Source: Deltaproteobacteria bacterium (GTDB taxonomy: Bacteria; Desulfobacterota; DSM-4660; Desulfatiglandales; B25-G16). Taken from it: a stretch of DNA of 7,950 bases. Under the pieces are notes generated by a model that had not been told where the DNA came from, searched no databases, and was given only the letters and a program-made list of their open reading frames with translations. Every line of letters starts with the position of its first letter. Positions within the stretch are counted from its first letter, which is position 1. Position numbers and translations under genes: made by a program. This document shows, one piece after another, positions 6,624-7,950 of the stretch. The DNA is taken from the NCBI GenBank assembly GCA_003646935.1, contig QMLW01000072.1, positions 1 to 7,950 of the forward strand, read 5' to 3'.

Positions 6624-6929
6624 GTGAGAAGGGTAACTGAGCGAAGCTTAAATGAAGGGCGGATCACCCTGAAAGTTCCACCATCCAAAAAGGCCCTTCT
6701 TAGAAAGGCCGCTATGGCGGCAGAGGAAGAAGGCATCCCTTTGAGTGCACTGATCACCGAAGCCCTCGAGGATTACCTGGATGTACGAGCGGATTTTCTT
6801 TCTGAATTAAGCTCTGAAGACCATAAGGGTTTAAGGGATGAAGATCTTTTAAAGGCGTGCAGGGAACGATTATCAAAACTGAAGACCCCCTTGTCTCAAG
6901 CTATAGCAGAAGAGAGAGAATCCAGGTGA
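6624..6929 (+). CDS. Ribbon-helix-helix-like antitoxin of a VapBC-type pair
   Basis: This 101-residue protein begins at GTG, behind AGAGGAGA at 6612-6619. Residues 13-19 (RITLKVP) form a likely DNA-binding strand, followed by helices at about 21-36 and 39-52 (PLSALITEALEDYL), the usual strand-helix-helix order. The charged C-terminal part (about 60-101) would be the segment that wraps and inhibits the toxin. The TGA stop overlaps the GTG start of the PIN gene by four bases (GTGA), giving coupled translation and the antitoxin-first order. It probably represses its own promoter through the symmetric site at 6588-6603. The gene reads as AT-richer than the acs cluster, consistent with transfer. 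The specific antitoxin subfamily cannot be named from sequence alone. Confidence 0.75.
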   Translation: MRRVTERSLNEGRITLKVPPSKKALLRKAAMAAEEEGIPLSALITEALEDYLDVRADFLSELSSEDHKGLRDEDLLKACRERLSKLKTPLSQAIAEERESR

Positions 6930-7378
6930 TAGTCTTCATTGACACGAGTGCCCTAATTAAGAGGTATGCCAGAGAGAAGGGAAGCGAAACGATTGATGAC
7001 CTGTTTCAGAAGGAAAAAGATTTATGGATTAGCCAGCTTTCCATCGTAGAACTCCTTTCAGCGCTCCATAGGAAGGCCAGAGACAAGGAGCTCCTTTCAG
7101 AGGATGTAAGTCTTGCCAGGGCCGCCTGTTTTCGAGATGTGAGAAGAAACCGCATGAGAATTGTCGCCTTTGACAGAAGAATATTCAAGGATACCCTCAA
7201 ACTTTTCCTAAAAGACCAATTATTCCTCCATTTGAGAACACTCGATGCCTTCCAGGTTTCATTCGCTGATAAGCTCAACAGGGATAAAGGCCTCGATATG
7301 TTTGTCGTATCTGATAGGAAATTCAAAGAGACTGTGGCCTCCATACGTAACTATCCTGTTTTAGATCCGGAAGATTGA
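6926..7378 (+). CDS. PIN-domain ribonuclease toxin (VapC-like)
   Basis: This 150-residue protein has the PIN-domain layout: FIDTSALIKRY at the N terminus with D6, E42 in SIVELLSALHRK, D107 in LRTLDAFQVSFA, and D130 in FVVSDRKF. These four acidic residues are the expected magnesium site of VapC-type RNases, which typically cut tRNA or rRNA and stop growth. The length is slightly above the usual 130-145. The start is taken as GTG at 6926 because it opens directly into the conserved strand and overlaps the antitoxin stop by four bases; a frame extension back to a GTG at 6857 would add 23 residues lying inside the antitoxin gene. All key residues are present, so the toxin looks functional. Its RNA target cannot be predicted. 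Confidence 0.9.
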   Translation: MIVFIDTSALIKRYAREKGSETIDDLFQKEKDLWISQLSIVELLSALHRKARDKELLSEDVSLARAACFRDVRRNRMRIVAFDRRIFKDTLKLFLKDQLFLHLRTLDAFQVSFADKLNRDKGLDMFVVSDRKFKETVASIRNYPVLDPED

Positions 7379-7392
7379 TAAGAATGAGCCCC

Positions 7393-7467
7393 ATGAGAAT
7401 TACTTATAATCCAAACCGCGATATTCTTTATCTGAACAGAATAAGCTCAATGAACTATTTCCTATAG
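7393..7467 (+). pseudogene. Truncated DUF2283-like fragment
   Basis: An ATG at 7393 opens a 24-codon frame beginning MRITYNPNRDILYL and ending at TAG (7465-7467). The start resembles the N-terminal strand pair of DUF2283 proteins (pattern M-[KR]-[IV]-T-Y-[DN]-P...LY), small proteins of unknown function often found near toxin-antitoxin genes. The rest of the domain is missing and the ribosome binding site is poor, so this is probably a decayed copy. The family match is from memory and short, hence the low confidence. Confidence 0.35.
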
Positions 7468-7514
7468 ATATAAAGAAGGAGGTCGAAGATGGCTTCTTAA
7501 GAGGTTGAAAATTC

Positions 7515-7545
7515 CTTACAGGAAATGATCAGAGACCAATATAAT
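7515..7545 (+). promoter_or_regulatory. Weak candidate promoter upstream of the ATPase gene
   Basis: A perfect -10 hexamer TATAAT occurs at 7540-7545. The best -35 is CTTACA at 7515-7520 (four of six), but the 19-base spacer is long. It would leave a leader of about 135 bases before the ATPase start. In AT-rich sequence such a hexamer can occur by chance. Confidence 0.25.
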
Positions 7546-7685
7546 GAATCTTAGCAGAAAAGATGATAATTCACCATGTGTTGCTGGAAAGCTGTTTCAT
7601 CGTCAGGACGAAAGAAATGGATTAGGCCAACCAAGATAGGGAAATGCGTAATCAAAACATCATGTTGTGAGGGAGCACGAAGAGG

Positions 7686-7950
7686 ATGGTAAAAGCAAAG
7701 AGCAAGATGTTTAGGTTCACCCATATCCGCTTGGAGAATTGGCGTAACTTTGCTGAAGTCGATGTGGATCTTCAAAGGCGCGGGTTCCTCATCGGCCCAA
7801 ATGCATCGGGGAAGTCCAACTTACTTGATGTGTTTCGCTTCCTCTATGATCTCGTTTCTGTCGGCGGGGGCTTTCAGGAGGCTGTTCGCAAAAGGAGTGG
7901 GGCCTCTAGTATCCGTTGTCTTGCCGCACGCCGACACTCGGATATCGCAA
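7686..7950 (+). CDS. AAA/SMC-type ATPase, N-terminal part (runs off the window)
   Basis: An open frame from ATG at 7686 continues to the right edge, giving 88 complete codons. The N terminus reads FRFTHIRLENWRNFAEVDVDL, the paired strands that open RecF/SMC-like ATPases, followed by Walker A GPNASGKS at residues 37-44 and NLLDVFRFLYDL. The stretch GGGFQEAVRKRSGASSIRCL after it resembles AAA_21/COG4637-type ATPases. Such proteins bind and hydrolyse ATP, often partnered with a small second protein, and are common in phage-defence and mobile regions. The remaining two-thirds or more, including Walker B and signature motifs, lies beyond the window, so its exact family and partner are unknown. GAGGGAG at 7668-7674 is a distant ribosome binding site for 7686; M8 (7707) is an alternative start. 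Confidence 0.85.
   Translation, partial: MVKAKSKMFRFTHIRLENWRNFAEVDVDLQRRGFLIGPNASGKSNLLDVFRFLYDLVSVGGGFQEAVRKRSGASSIRCLAARRHSDIA

Larger units (their letters stand above)
7379..7685. other. Gene-poor spacer with coding debris
   Basis: These 307 bases between the PIN toxin and the ATPase hold no intact gene. They contain the DUF2283-like fragment (7393-7467) and, in another frame, a protein-like run from 7410 to a TGA at 7506-7508 that includes KLNELFPIDIKKEVEDGF, which has no start codon. From about 7509 to 7685 both strands look non-coding, apart from a perfect TATAAT at 7540-7545. I find no tRNA, CRISPR repeat or strong hairpin. Confidence 0.5.

Noticed and set aside
6857..6925. Longer PIN toxin starting at an upstream GTG
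   Set aside because: The extra residues lie within the antitoxin gene and precede the conserved first PIN strand; the GTGA overlap at 6926 is the standard arrangement.
7551..7775. A 74-codon reverse-strand frame
   Set aside because: It overlaps the start of the forward ATPase gene, whose Walker A motif is clear, and shows no domain pattern of its own.

Overview
This window looks like a bacterial chromosome segment of moderate G+C. Its gene set best fits an anaerobic, acetate-handling member of the former Deltaproteobacteria (Desulfobacterota, Syntrophales/Syntrophobacterales type). That placement comes from recalled protein style and gene order, not from a search, and is tentative.

Layout. 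Positions 1-61 are the last codons of an unidentified gene. Positions 62-268 are non-coding and hold three small hairpins that look like a decayed structured repeat. A same-strand cluster follows at 269-6505: a response regulator with an unusual non-DNA-binding C-terminal domain; a GNAT acetyltransferase; a full-length AMP-forming acetyl-CoA synthetase (Acs); a soluble two-PAS histidine kinase; a single-domain response regulator; and an AcuC-type zinc deacetylase of the histone deacetylase family. Gaps are 4, 38, 89, -11 (overlap) and 12 bases. Candidate sigma70-type promoters can be drawn before acs and before the kinase.

How the cluster may work. Acs keeps the C-terminal lysine (K613, in the PKTRSGK motif) that is acetylated in Salmonella and Bacillus Acs to switch the enzyme off. 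A possible writer (GNAT) lies just upstream and a possible eraser (AcuC) downstream. This is therefore a candidate reversible acetylation switch on acetate activation, in the same cluster as a two-component system. Neither response regulator has a recognisable DNA-binding output, so the signalling may act through protein contacts rather than transcription. This is the most interesting content of the window.

Positions 6506-7685 read as AT-richer and accessory: a VapBC-like toxin-antitoxin pair (ribbon-helix-helix antitoxin and PIN toxin, start and stop codons overlapping) with its own promoter and a symmetric operator-like site, then about 300 bases of gene debris including a DUF2283-like N-terminal fragment. 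From 7686 the start of an AAA/SMC-type ATPase (Walker A GPNASGKS) runs off the right edge; its family often occurs in defence or mobile contexts.
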